A program made the translations under genes and the position numbers. A stretch of DNA of 45,588 bases, taken from positions 1 to 45,588 of the forward strand of contig CAISFO010000013.1 of the NCBI GenBank assembly GCA_903884655.1, written 5' to 3'. How positions within the stretch are numbered: position 1 is the stretch's first letter; every line of letters begins with the position of its first letter. Source of the DNA: an uncultured Holophagaceae bacterium. Lineage in GTDB: Bacteria; Acidobacteriota; Holophagae; Holophagales; Holophagaceae. A model generated the notes under the pieces. The model ran no database searches. It was not told the DNA's origin and worked only from the letters and a program-made list of their open reading frames with translations. Shown here in pieces: positions 31,979 through 40,360 of this stretch.

Positions 31979-33409
31979 CTAGTTGGCGAGTGCTTCCACG
32001 GACTTGATGCCCCAGGCGAAGGCCTCTTCGTTGAGTGGGATCAGGGCGCACTTGTCCTTCAACGCGACGCGAATGGCCGTGAGCATCGTTTCCTTGGGGA
32101 AGATGCCCGTGGCGGCCTGGAGGGCGCCCAGGGCCACGATGTTCTTCACCACGGCCTTGCCCAGGTCCGTGGCGATGCCCGTGAAGGGCACCGGGAAGAC
32201 CTTGATGCTGGGATCAAGCGCGGGGGGATCGGTCACCACGGAGCTGTCGTAGATGACGTAGCCGCCCTTGCGCACCGTGGGGCCGAACTTGGCGAGGCTC
32301 GGCGCGTTGAAGGCGATGAGCACCTGGGGATCGGGGGAGCCGGGGTTGAGCACCTCTTCCTCAGCCACATGCACATCGGCGTAGGACGTGCCGCCACGGC
32401 TCTCGGGGCCGTAGCTGGGAATGTGGGTGGCGTCGAAACCCTCGTTGATGGCCGACCGGGCGATGAGCATGGCCGCGGTCTGGGCCCCGTCGCCACCGGA
32501 TCCCGCCAGCTTGAGGGAGACATCATGGGGGGCGAGGTGGGTGGGGAAGCCCTTGCTGTGGCGCTCGGGATGTTCGGAGGTGGCGCCCGCGAGGCTGAGG
32601 ATCTTTTCGCCGTTGAAGCTGGGGGGATTCCGCTTGAACCAGGGCTCCACGGTGATGTCCTTCTTTACGCCAAGAGGAAAGACGGGCTCCATGAAGTCCT
32701 TGACCCAGCTTTCGGTCTCCTCGGGGCTCATCTTCAGGTGGGTGGGGCATTCGGCCAGCACTTCGATGAAGGAGTAGCCGCGGCCTTCCACCTGGTTCCG
32801 GAGGGCCTTGCGGATGGCCTTCTTGGCCTTGATGCGCTGCTTGGCATCGTAGAGGGCCACACGCTCGACGTAGACGGGGCCGTCGAGGCCCGCGATGATC
32901 TCGGCCATCTTCATGGGCTGGCCATTGTATTCGTTCCGGCCCGAGGGGCTGGTGGAGCTGGTCTGGCCCATGAGCGTCGTGGGGGCCATCTGGCCGCCAG
33001 TCATGCCGTAGATGGCGTTGTTGATGAAGATCACGGTGATGGGGGCGCCCAGCTGGGCCGTAGAGATGGTTTCCGCCAGGCCGATGGAGGCCAGGTCGCC
33101 GTCACCCTGGTAGCTGATGACGATGCTGTCGGGGTTGGCGAACTTGTGGCCCAGGGCCACCGCCGGGGCGCGGCCGTGGGCCGCCTGGCTGTTGCCCACA
33201 TCGAAGTAGTAGTAGAGGAACACGGAGCAGCCGACGGGGCTGATGGCCACCGTGCGGTCCTGCACGCCCAGCTCGTCGATGGCCTCGGCCAGGAACTTGT
33301 GGGCCAGCCCGTGGCCGCAGCCGGGGCAGTAGTGGGTGGCGTGGCCCTTGAGGCCCTCGGCGTGCGAATGGCGGTCGAACTTGTCGTAGATGACGCTGGC
33401 CTTGCTCAT
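31979..33409 (-). CDS. 2-oxoacid:ferredoxin oxidoreductase, fused beta-gamma subunit
   Basis: 476 residues. Residues about 1-270 are a thiamine-diphosphate-binding beta subunit: YCPGCGHGLAHKF (Cys28, Cys31), GDGD (102-105) and the Mg/TPP motif INNAIYGMTGGQ. Residues about 290-476 match a gamma subunit (LKLAGSGGDGAQTAAMLIARSAI, SYGPESRGGTSYADVHV). In most bacteria these are separate genes. The enzyme oxidatively decarboxylates a 2-oxoacid with CoA and reduces ferredoxin. The 4-base overlap with the upstream delta-alpha gene shows one operon. Confidence 0.93.
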   Translation of the reverse strand: MSKASVIYDKFDRHSHAEGLKGHATHYCPGCGHGLAHKFLAEAIDELGVQDRTVAISPVGCSVFLYYYFDVGNSQAAHGRAPAVALGHKFANPDSIVISYQGDGDLASIGLAETISTAQLGAPITVIFINNAIYGMTGGQMAPTTLMGQTSSTSPSGRNEYNGQPMKMAEIIAGLDGPVYVERVALYDAKQRIKAKKAIRKALRNQVEGRGYSFIEVLAECPTHLKMSPEETESWVKDFMEPVFPLGVKKDITVEPWFKRNPPSFNGEKILSLAGATSEHPERHSKGFPTHLAPHDVSLKLAGSGGDGAQTAAMLIARSAINEGFDATHIPSYGPESRGGTSYADVHVAEEEVLNPGSPDPQVLIAFNAPSLAKFGPTVRKGGYVIYDSSVVTDPPALDPSIKVFPVPFTGIATDLGKAVVKNIVALGALQAATGIFPKETMLTAIRVALKDKCALIPLNEEAFAWGIKSVEALAN

Positions 33410-34806
33410 GCGAGCACCTCCTTCTGGCCCAGCACCCGGGTCATGATCTCGCTCTGCTGGGGCAGGACGCCGCCCATGCGGCGGACGGATTCGATCTCGG
33501 GGTAATTGCGGATGCCCGCCTTGCTGAGGGCGAGGCGGAGCTCATCCTCCAGCTGGCCGGCGCTGGCTTCGACCACCATGAGGCGGCTGGCGCCCTGGAG
33601 GGCCATCCTCAGCTGCTCCACGGGGAAGGGCCAGAGGGTGATGGGACGGAACAGGCCCGCCTTGATGCCCAGGTGGCGGAGCTCCTGGACTGCGCCCTTG
33701 GCCGTCCTGGCCGGGGTGTTGCAGGCCACCAGGATCACGTCGGCGTCGTCGCAGAGGAAACTCTCGGCGCGGGCTTCCACCTTCATCGCCTCGTACTTCG
33801 AGTTCAGGTGGACGTTGTGGGCCTCGAGGTCGGTCTCGGTGAGGAAGATGGAGGAGATCAGGTTCTTGCGGTGGATGGCATCGCCGTAGACCGCCCATTT
33901 GGGAACGCCGGGCTTGAGCATGGTCCCGGGCAGCTGCACCTTGCCGGTCATCTGGCCCAGGTAGCCGTCGCCGAGGAGGACCACCGGGTTGCGGTACTTG
34001 AAGCTCAGCTCGAAGGCCAGCATGGTGAGATCCAGCATCTCCTGGGGCGTGGAGGGCGCCAGGGTGATGGCGTGGGTGTTCCCGTGGCCCAGGCCATGGC
34101 AGGCCAGCTTGATGTCGGACTGTTCCGGGGCGATGTTGCCGAGGCCGGGGCCACCGCGCATGATGTCGACGAAGACACCCGGCAGCTCCGAGCCGATCAT
34201 GTAGGAGACCCCTTCGAGCATGAGGCTGAAGCCCGGCGAGGAAGTGAAGGTCATGGTGGGCAGGCCCGCTCCGGCGGTGCCATACATCATGTTCACGGCG
34301 GCCACTTCGCTCACCGCCTGGAGGAAGGTGCCGTCGAGCTTGGGCAGGAACTTGGCCATGAGCTCGGCGCCTTCGGTGGAGGGCGTGATGGGGTAGCCGT
34401 AGACGTGGCGGCAGCCGGCGAGGATCGCGCCGATGGCCGAAGCGTAGGTGCCCTTGATGACCAGGGGCTCGGTGCGGGGCAGGGGCAGGACCTCGGTGGG
34501 GACGTCCTGGGGCTCGGGGGCGTCGCTGGGCTTCACGCCGAAGAGCTTGGCCGGGTCCTCCAGCTCGAAGTCCAGGATCTGGCCCTCGTGGGCGGGACGC
34601 AGGCCGTAGGGCTCGGGGCAGGCGTCCATGCACAGACCACAGGCGTTGCAGTTGGTCAGGTCCAGATCCACGGGCACCAGGCCAGTCAGGGGATTGATCT
34701 GGGTGCCGAGGGTGATGCAGTCCTTGGCGCAGGCGTCGATGCACCGGCCGCAGCCCTTGCAGTACTCCGGCAGCAGAAAGGGTTTGGGCCGTTCTTTGAG
34801 GGCCAT
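33406..34806 (-). CDS. 2-oxoacid:ferredoxin oxidoreductase, fused delta-alpha subunit
   Basis: 466 residues from the ATG at 34806 after an AGGAGG site; the longer frame has no support. Residues about 10-75 are a two-cluster ferredoxin domain (Cys16, 19, 22, 26 and Cys53, 56, 59, 63). Residues about 110-460 are the alpha subunit (YGYPITPSTEGAELMAKF and MRGGPGLGNIAPEQSD), most like VorB/KorA-type proteins. Substrate may be 2-oxoglutarate, a branched-chain oxoacid or another; sequence alone does not decide. Together with the beta-gamma chain it gives all four functional parts in two polypeptides. Confidence 0.93.
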   Translation of the reverse strand: MALKERPKPFLLPEYCKGCGRCIDACAKDCITLGTQINPLTGLVPVDLDLTNCNACGLCMDACPEPYGLRPAHEGQILDFELEDPAKLFGVKPSDAPEPQDVPTEVLPLPRTEPLVIKGTYASAIGAILAGCRHVYGYPITPSTEGAELMAKFLPKLDGTFLQAVSEVAAVNMMYGTAGAGLPTMTFTSSPGFSLMLEGVSYMIGSELPGVFVDIMRGGPGLGNIAPEQSDIKLACHGLGHGNTHAITLAPSTPQEMLDLTMLAFELSFKYRNPVVLLGDGYLGQMTGKVQLPGTMLKPGVPKWAVYGDAIHRKNLISSIFLTETDLEAHNVHLNSKYEAMKVEARAESFLCDDADVILVACNTPARTAKGAVQELRHLGIKAGLFRPITLWPFPVEQLRMALQGASRLMVVEASAGQLEDELRLALSKAGIRNYPEIESVRRMGGVLPQQSEIMTRVLGQKEVLA

Positions 34807-34990
34807 GGGGCCTCCTAGCAGGTATGCGTTTCCTAGCTGCCGGAAGTGTGTTCCACGCCCGATGTGTCTGGAATCACAAGGGGGGATTGGCGCAGACCAC
34901 CGCCGACCAATAGGGCTGGATGTGGTCCCGGCGTGGGCGGTATGTGGTGCACAGACCGGTTGGAGCTTTACATACCGGAAGAAACCAGGC

Positions 34991-35869
34991 TTAGCGGTCA
35001 CCCCAGTGCAGCTTCTGCTGGAGCAGGGCGAAGAAATCCAGGCCGGGCCTCTGCAGGAGGGTCACGCGAGCCTGGGACTGGCGCAGTCTCACTTCGTCCC
35101 CGGGCAGCAGGCGGTGGCCCACCTGGCCGTCCAGGGTCAGGTGGGCGTCCTCGGCGTCCTCCAGAGTGATGGAAATGGTGCGGGAAGCTGGCACCACCGA
35201 AGGGCGCAGCGTCAGGGTATGTGGGCAGATGGGAGAAATGACGACGGCCTCGAGGCTCGGATGCAGGATCGGGCCACCCGCGGAAAGCGAGTACGCCGTG
35301 GAGCCGGTGGGCGTGGCCACGATGAGCCCGTCCGCCTTCATGGGTCCGGCATCCTGGTCGCCCACCCGGAGGTGCAGGTCCATGATGCGGGCCAGGGCCC
35401 CCTTGGCGACCACCGCGTCATTGAGGACATTCTGTCGCGCCAGCAGGGTGGCCTGGCGCCAGAGCTCCGCCTCCAGCATGGGGCGCACGTCCCTGACGAG
35501 GCGACCCTCCAGGAAGGACTCGACCGCCTCCCGGGCGCCTGAAACCGGGTGCGCCGTGAGGAAACCCAGCGAGCCGAGGTTGATTCCGAGAATCGGTGTG
35601 CCGCGCATGCCGACGCGGCGGGCCGCGTAAAGCAGGGTCCCATCGCCGCCCAGCACCAGGCAGAGCTCGGCGGGTTCCTGATTGGCGCCCAGGTTCTGGT
35701 CGATGAACAGGCGTCCGGGGTCAAGGCCCGCCTGCCGCCAGGCATCCTGCAGGCCAGGCTCGCCGGTGACGGTCCAGCCCTGGTCCAGGAGCACCGGCAG
35801 GGCCTGGCGCAGGGTGGAAGCCAGATGGGGGGATTTGACCTTGGCTACGAGGATCAGTCGCTGGGGCAT
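34991..35869 (-). CDS. nadK: NAD kinase
   Basis: 292 residues. NadK phosphorylates NAD to NADP. The GGDGT motif (74-78, with Asp76) is followed by LGINLGSLGFLTA, the conserved NDAVVAKG and DGLIVATPTGSTAYSLSAGGPI. Length is normal. The start is 29 bases from the divergent penicillin-binding protein gene, so their promoters must overlap or lie inside the genes. Confidence 0.96.
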   Translation of the reverse strand: MPQRLILVAKVKSPHLASTLRQALPVLLDQGWTVTGEPGLQDAWRQAGLDPGRLFIDQNLGANQEPAELCLVLGGDGTLLYAARRVGMRGTPILGINLGSLGFLTAHPVSGAREAVESFLEGRLVRDVRPMLEAELWRQATLLARQNVLNDAVVAKGALARIMDLHLRVGDQDAGPMKADGLIVATPTGSTAYSLSAGGPILHPSLEAVVISPICPHTLTLRPSVVPASRTISITLEDAEDAHLTLDGQVGHRLLPGDEVRLRQSQARVTLLQRPGLDFFALLQQKLHWGDR

Positions 35870-35898
35870 GGCAACAATGTAGCCGGTATCCTGGATGG

Positions 35899-38379
35899 AT
35901 GGCTTCCAAGCTCAACTCCTCCTCCTCGCCCGCCCGACGCTGGATCCGGCGCTTCTCCTGGGCATTCATCGTCCTGCTGACCCTGGGGGTCGGCACCCTG
36001 GCGGTATCCTGGTCCGTGCTGTCCAGGGATGCGGACAGCTTCCTCACCCTGTTCGCCCTGCGGGTGCCCAAGACCATCACCAAGGTGCTGGACCAGAACG
36101 GCAATGTCATCGGCATCTTCGCTGAGGAGCACCGCGTGGTGATCCCCTACGGCGACATCCCCAAGGCCTTCGTCAATGCCCTGGTGGCCACGGAGGACGC
36201 GGACTTCTGGGAGCACGGCGGGGTGTCGATGTCGGGCATTGCCCGGTCAGGCTGGAACTTCGTGTCGACCTTAGGTCGCCGGCGGGAGGGTGCCTCGACG
36301 CTCACCATGCAGCTGATCCGCACCGTCACGGCCAAGCGGCAGAAGCGGCTGGACCGGAAGCTCAAGGAGATCATCCTGGCCCGCAAGCTGGAGCGGGCCT
36401 ACTCCAAGAAGCAGATCATGGAGATGTACGCCAACGAGGTCTACTTCGGCGGCGGGCGCTACGGCATCGAGGCGGCGGCGGAGTTCTACTTCGGCAAGAG
36501 CGCGCCCCAGCTGAATGTGGAGGAGTGCGCCCTGCTGGCGGGCCTGGTCCAGAATCCGAACTGGTACAACCCCTACAATCCCGATCCCAAGGCCCGCGCC
36601 GCCGCCAAGGCCCGCCGCAATCATGTGCTCATCCGCATGGTGAAGGTGGACTACCTCAAGGCAGCCGAGGCGAGCCTTCTCGTTGAGCGGCCCATCCGCC
36701 TGGCCCGGGAGAATGCCCGGGAAGAAGCCGTGGCGCCCTACGTGGTGGAGGAGGTGCGGAAGTACCTCTATGAGAAGTACGGCCGGGAGCAGGTGCTGAA
36801 CGGGGGCCTGGAGGTCACCACCACCGTGGACAGCTACTGGCAGGAGTCCGCCAACGACGCGGTGCGGGCCGGTCTCAAGGCCGTGGATCGCCGGCGCGGC
36901 TTCCGGAAGGAGGCGGTGCAGTTCGTATCGGATCCCGAAACCACCCAGCTGGGCGGCTGGAAGCGCTACTTCGAAAACGGGGACAATGTCCGTGGAGTGA
37001 TCCTCGGCTGGAAGGGTGGCAAGGCTCAGGTGCGCATTGGCAGCACGGAGCTGGCGGTGCCCGAAAGCGCCTTCGCCTGGGCCGGCAAGGATGTGTCCCG
37101 GCTGCTGCCCCGAGGCGCGGCGCCGCTGTTCGCCGTGAAGACGTCGGAGAACGGCACGCCCAAGACTCTGGAACTGGACCAGGAGCCATCGGTGGAAGGC
37201 GCCCTGATGGCCGTGGATCCCAAGACCGGGGAGATCCGCGCCATGGTGGGCGGCTACGACTTCAACCGCTCCAAGTTCAATCGCGCCACCCAGGCCCTGC
37301 GCCAGGTGGGTTCCACCATGAAGGCCTACGTGTATGGTGCCGCCTTCACTGCCGGGAAGACGCCCGCCACCGTGGTCCAGGATGTGCCGACCCGGTTCCT
37401 CGACACCGTGGACTACCTCACGATCACGCAGCCGGACGGGACCCTGGATTTCAAGCCTCTGCGGGCCAACGTGAAGCCCTACGAACCCAAGAACTATGAG
37501 CGCGACTTCTGGGGACCCATCCCCATCTGGGAAGCCCTGCGGGATTCCCGCAACGTGCCAGCGGTGCGCACCCTCGAGGAGACGGGGGTCATGAACGTCA
37601 TCGACTTTGCCCGCAAGTGCGGCATCACCGGTAACATCCCGCCATATCCGAGCATGGCGCTGGGCTCCGGCGACTTCACCCTGCGCGAAATGGTGCGGGG
37701 CTACGCCACCATCGCCAACGGCGGACTTCAGGCGCCCATGCCCTTCTTCATCAAGAAGGTGGCCGACCGCAATGGCCGCGTGCTGGAGAGCCACAGCGGC
37801 GCCGCCACCGAGCAGGTGTTGGATCCCCAGAGCACCTACCAGCTCATCCAGTGCCTCCAGGGCGTGGCCACCAGTGGCACCGGCGCCCGCAGCAACGAGC
37901 TGGAGTGGCCCGTGGCGGGCAAGACGGGCACCACGGACGACCACACGGACGCCTGGTTCATGGGTTTTTCCACCCGCGTCGTGTGCGGCGTGTGGGTGGG
38001 CCTGGATGAGAAGAAGACCATCTTCAGGGGCGCCGATGGGGCCAAGGTGGCCCTGCCCATCTGGATCGATTTCATGAAGGCGGCCCTGCCCACCACCGAG
38101 CGCGAGGAGTTCAAGGCCCCCGACGGCATGGAGTGGGCGGACATCGACCGCTACACCGGCCTGCTGGCCACCTCGGCCACCACAGACAAGGTGCTCCACC
38201 TCGCCTTCAAGCCCGGCACCGTTCCCAGATCCGGCAGTGACGGAGAAGCCATCCAGGCGATCAGGGCCGCCCGGGAAAGGGCGCCCTCCCAGCCGGTGGA
38301 GAACCGCATCTGGGGCCGGCCTAAGGTGGTGGAAGAGCCCAGGCCCCTGGATCTGAATGCGGCGGATCCGAACGGGTGA
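35899..38379 (+). CDS. Class A penicillin-binding protein (PBP1A type)
   Basis: 826 residues. One N-terminal membrane helix (about 18-40) leads to a GT51 glycosyltransferase domain (about 60-250) with VATEDADFWEHGGV and GASTLTMQLIRTV. A linker, probably an OB-like domain, precedes the transpeptidase (about 430-720) with the active-site Ser472 in STMK, SRN in the second motif and KTGT at 675-678. It builds and cross-links peptidoglycan on the outer face of the inner membrane. Full length and apparently intact. Confidence 0.95.
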   Translation: MASKLNSSSSPARRWIRRFSWAFIVLLTLGVGTLAVSWSVLSRDADSFLTLFALRVPKTITKVLDQNGNVIGIFAEEHRVVIPYGDIPKAFVNALVATEDADFWEHGGVSMSGIARSGWNFVSTLGRRREGASTLTMQLIRTVTAKRQKRLDRKLKEIILARKLERAYSKKQIMEMYANEVYFGGGRYGIEAAAEFYFGKSAPQLNVEECALLAGLVQNPNWYNPYNPDPKARAAAKARRNHVLIRMVKVDYLKAAEASLLVERPIRLARENAREEAVAPYVVEEVRKYLYEKYGREQVLNGGLEVTTTVDSYWQESANDAVRAGLKAVDRRRGFRKEAVQFVSDPETTQLGGWKRYFENGDNVRGVILGWKGGKAQVRIGSTELAVPESAFAWAGKDVSRLLPRGAAPLFAVKTSENGTPKTLELDQEPSVEGALMAVDPKTGEIRAMVGGYDFNRSKFNRATQALRQVGSTMKAYVYGAAFTAGKTPATVVQDVPTRFLDTVDYLTITQPDGTLDFKPLRANVKPYEPKNYERDFWGPIPIWEALRDSRNVPAVRTLEETGVMNVIDFARKCGITGNIPPYPSMALGSGDFTLREMVRGYATIANGGLQAPMPFFIKKVADRNGRVLESHSGAATEQVLDPQSTYQLIQCLQGVATSGTGARSNELEWPVAGKTGTTDDHTDAWFMGFSTRVVCGVWVGLDEKKTIFRGADGAKVALPIWIDFMKAALPTTEREEFKAPDGMEWADIDRYTGLLATSATTDKVLHLAFKPGTVPRSGSDGEAIQAIRAARERAPSQPVENRIWGRPKVVEEPRPLDLNAADPNG

Positions 38380-38384
38380 GGGGA

Positions 38385-38445
38385 CAGGCCTCAGGCTTCA
38401 GAGCCGCGCCTCGGACGGCGCCGCGTTGCTGAAGCCTGAACCCTG
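38385..38445. repeat. Inverted CTGAAGC-type repeat between convergent genes
   Basis: CAGGCCTCAGGCTTCAG (38385-38401) pairs with 38429-38445 at 15 of 17 positions. The right arm also shows period-7 spacing (CTGAAGC, CTGAACC, CTGAACC). It may end transcription from both sides. Confidence 0.65.
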
Positions 38446-38449
38446 AACC

Positions 38450-40060
38450 TTACTTCTTCTTCCAGGTCTTGGCAGGCGCGGCTTTCCAGGGACGCGGGGT
38501 GTCCTTGGTGGCGGGCTTGTCCTCCCAGGTCTTGCGAGGCGCGGCGGCGGCGCCGGGCTTGGGCTTGACGTAGGGGCGGGGCTTCTCGTCGAAGTCACGG
38601 CGGGGCTTGAAGCTGCCGTCGGGGCGGGTCTTGGAGAAGGCGGAATCAGGCCGGGGTGCTTCGCCACGGGCGGCCGTGCGCTCAGCGTAGGTCCGCTGGG
38701 GACGGGGGCCGCCCTCCTTGCGTTCACGCGCGGTCTCGAACCGGGACTTCACTTTCTTCTCGGGTTCGTTGGGCAGGTCGAAACCCGAGGCCTGGTCGGC
38801 CTGGACGAGACCCAGGAGGCCCGCCACGAGGCGCACGGGGTCGGCATCCTTCAGCATCTGGGCGGCCTGCTGGAGCAGGGCGGCGCTGACGGAGCCCTGG
38901 ATGCCGTCCAGGAGCTTGACGGCCTGGGCCTCGCGGATTTCGGAAGGGGTCGGCACGGCGCGCCAGTCGAGGGTGAGGCCCCCGCGGCGGCTCCAGGCCA
39001 GCAGGATGCGGCTTTCCTTCCAGCCCACCAGGGCCATGCTGGAGCCCTTGGCGCCGGCGCGACCGGTGCGGCCGCTGCGGTGGATGTAGCTTTCCAGCTG
39101 AGTGGGTATGCCCATGTGGACGACCAGCGGCAGACCTTCGATATCGAGGCCACGGGCGGCCACATCGGTGGCCACCAGGTAGCGCAGCTTGCCGTCCTTG
39201 AACTGGCCTAGGATGCGGGTGCGAGTGGCCTGGGCCAGGTCCCCGTGCAAGAAGGCGGCAGGCAGACCTGAGACCGTCAGCTCTTCCGCGACCTCCTCGG
39301 TCTGGGCCTTGGTCTTGGTGAAGATCAGCGCCGAGCTGGGCTGATCCTTGAGCAGCAGGTTCACGAGAGCCCGCACGTGCTGGTGGTCCGGCGCCAGGAC
39401 CGGTGTGTGGGCGATGTCGGCGTGGACGGCATGCTCGCCGGCCTCCGCCAGCTGGATCTGGACCGGATCCTTGAGGAAGCGCTTGGCGAGCTTGGCGATG
39501 GGGGCGGGCAGGGTGGCGGAGAAGAGGAAGGTCTGGGGTCCGGCGGGCACCTTGGCGAGGATGGTTTCCACATCCTCGAGGAAGCCCATGTTCAGCATCT
39601 CGTCACACTCGTCGAGCACGATCATGCTCACCTTGCCCAAGTCCAGGGTGCCGCGGTTCAGGTGATCCATCACGCGGCCAGGGGTGCCCACGACCACGGG
39701 CGCCCCCATCTGCAGGGACCGGAGCTGGGGCTGGTAGGCCACGCCACCCACGAGGTTGGCGATGGGCAGCTTGGGCACGAGGGTGTGCAGCTCGGCGCCC
39801 ACCTGCTGGGCCAGTTCCCGCGTGGGTGCGAGGATCAGGGCCTGGGTGTGGCGTTCGTCGGACAGCCGCTGCAACAGGGGCAGGCCATAGGCGAGCGTCT
39901 TGCCCGAGCCGGTGCGGCTCTGCACCAGCAGGTCGCGGCCCTCGATGCCGGGCTTGATGGTCTGGGCCTGCACGGCCATGGGGGTCTCGAAACCGCGCTG
40001 GGCCAGGGCGGCCAACAAAGCTTCGCTGCAGCCAAGGGCTGCGAAAGTCAGTTCACTCAC
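38450..40060 (-). CDS. DEAD-box ATP-dependent RNA helicase
   Basis: 536 residues. Helicase motifs are RTGSGKT (Walker A), PTRELAQQ, TPGRVMD, DECD in place of DEAD, SAT, RGLDIEGLPLV and HRSGRTGRAG. A roughly 90-residue tail (from about 445) is rich in Lys, Arg and Pro, as in RNA-binding tails of CsdA- or RhlE-like proteins. It probably remodels RNA during ribosome assembly or mRNA decay. A possible promoter 90-115 bases upstream would give a leader of about 80 bases, which could carry post-transcriptional control. Confidence 0.94.
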   Translation of the reverse strand: MSELTFAALGCSEALLAALAQRGFETPMAVQAQTIKPGIEGRDLLVQSRTGSGKTLAYGLPLLQRLSDERHTQALILAPTRELAQQVGAELHTLVPKLPIANLVGGVAYQPQLRSLQMGAPVVVGTPGRVMDHLNRGTLDLGKVSMIVLDECDEMLNMGFLEDVETILAKVPAGPQTFLFSATLPAPIAKLAKRFLKDPVQIQLAEAGEHAVHADIAHTPVLAPDHQHVRALVNLLLKDQPSSALIFTKTKAQTEEVAEELTVSGLPAAFLHGDLAQATRTRILGQFKDGKLRYLVATDVAARGLDIEGLPLVVHMGIPTQLESYIHRSGRTGRAGAKGSSMALVGWKESRILLAWSRRGGLTLDWRAVPTPSEIREAQAVKLLDGIQGSVSAALLQQAAQMLKDADPVRLVAGLLGLVQADQASGFDLPNEPEKKVKSRFETARERKEGGPRPQRTYAERTAARGEAPRPDSAFSKTRPDGSFKPRRDFDEKPRPYVKPKPGAAAAPRKTWEDKPATKDTPRPWKAAPAKTWKKK

Positions 40061-40148
40061 TGGTATCTCCCGGGGCTATCCCTGCGCGAGTGTGCCAAGC
40101 GGCAACTCAATTGGCGAACAGCGCCAGCCGGGAGGGGCCCAAACGAAG

Positions 40149-40177
40149 AGTATCTCCCAAAAAGCATTGAAAAACAA
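40149..40177 (-). promoter_or_regulatory. Candidate promoter for the helicase gene
   Basis: Minus strand TTGTTT, 17-base spacer and GATACT, about 4 of 6 matches in each box. The rest of the 300-base gap up to the kinase gene shows no gene. Confidence 0.35.
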
Positions 40178-40248
40178 GGGCAATTCATGAACCACGCTCC
40201 TCTGACAAGCACTGGCCTGGAATCTGGCTCCGGTGGTGGGGCTGGGCC

Positions 40249-40257
40249 TGATATAAG
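40249..40257 (+). promoter_or_regulatory. Possible extended -10 promoter for the kinase gene
   Basis: TGATATAAG fits the extended -10 pattern TGnTATAAT at most positions and lies about 104 bases before the ATG. No clear -35 box. Confidence 0.35.
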
Positions 40258-40360
40258 ATTTGTTCCAACCAATCCGAGAAGTCATGTTGGGGGAAGCCTT
40301 GCCTCGAACACCGCTCAATGATGAGTGCCATGAAGACTAGCCAAGCTCGGAGAAACCTCG

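Noticed and set aside
31958..33505. 515-codon plus-strand frame over the oxidoreductase beta-gamma gene
   Set aside because: Low-complexity Gly/Val/His shadow; thiamine-site motifs are in the minus-strand gene.
36271..38199. 642-codon minus-strand frame antisense to the penicillin-binding protein
   Set aside because: His/Gly/Leu-rich shadow; all conserved motifs are on the plus strand.
40211..40230. Possible sigma-54 promoter before the kinase gene
   Set aside because: The GG and GC elements are 13 rather than 12 bases apart and no activator gene is near.
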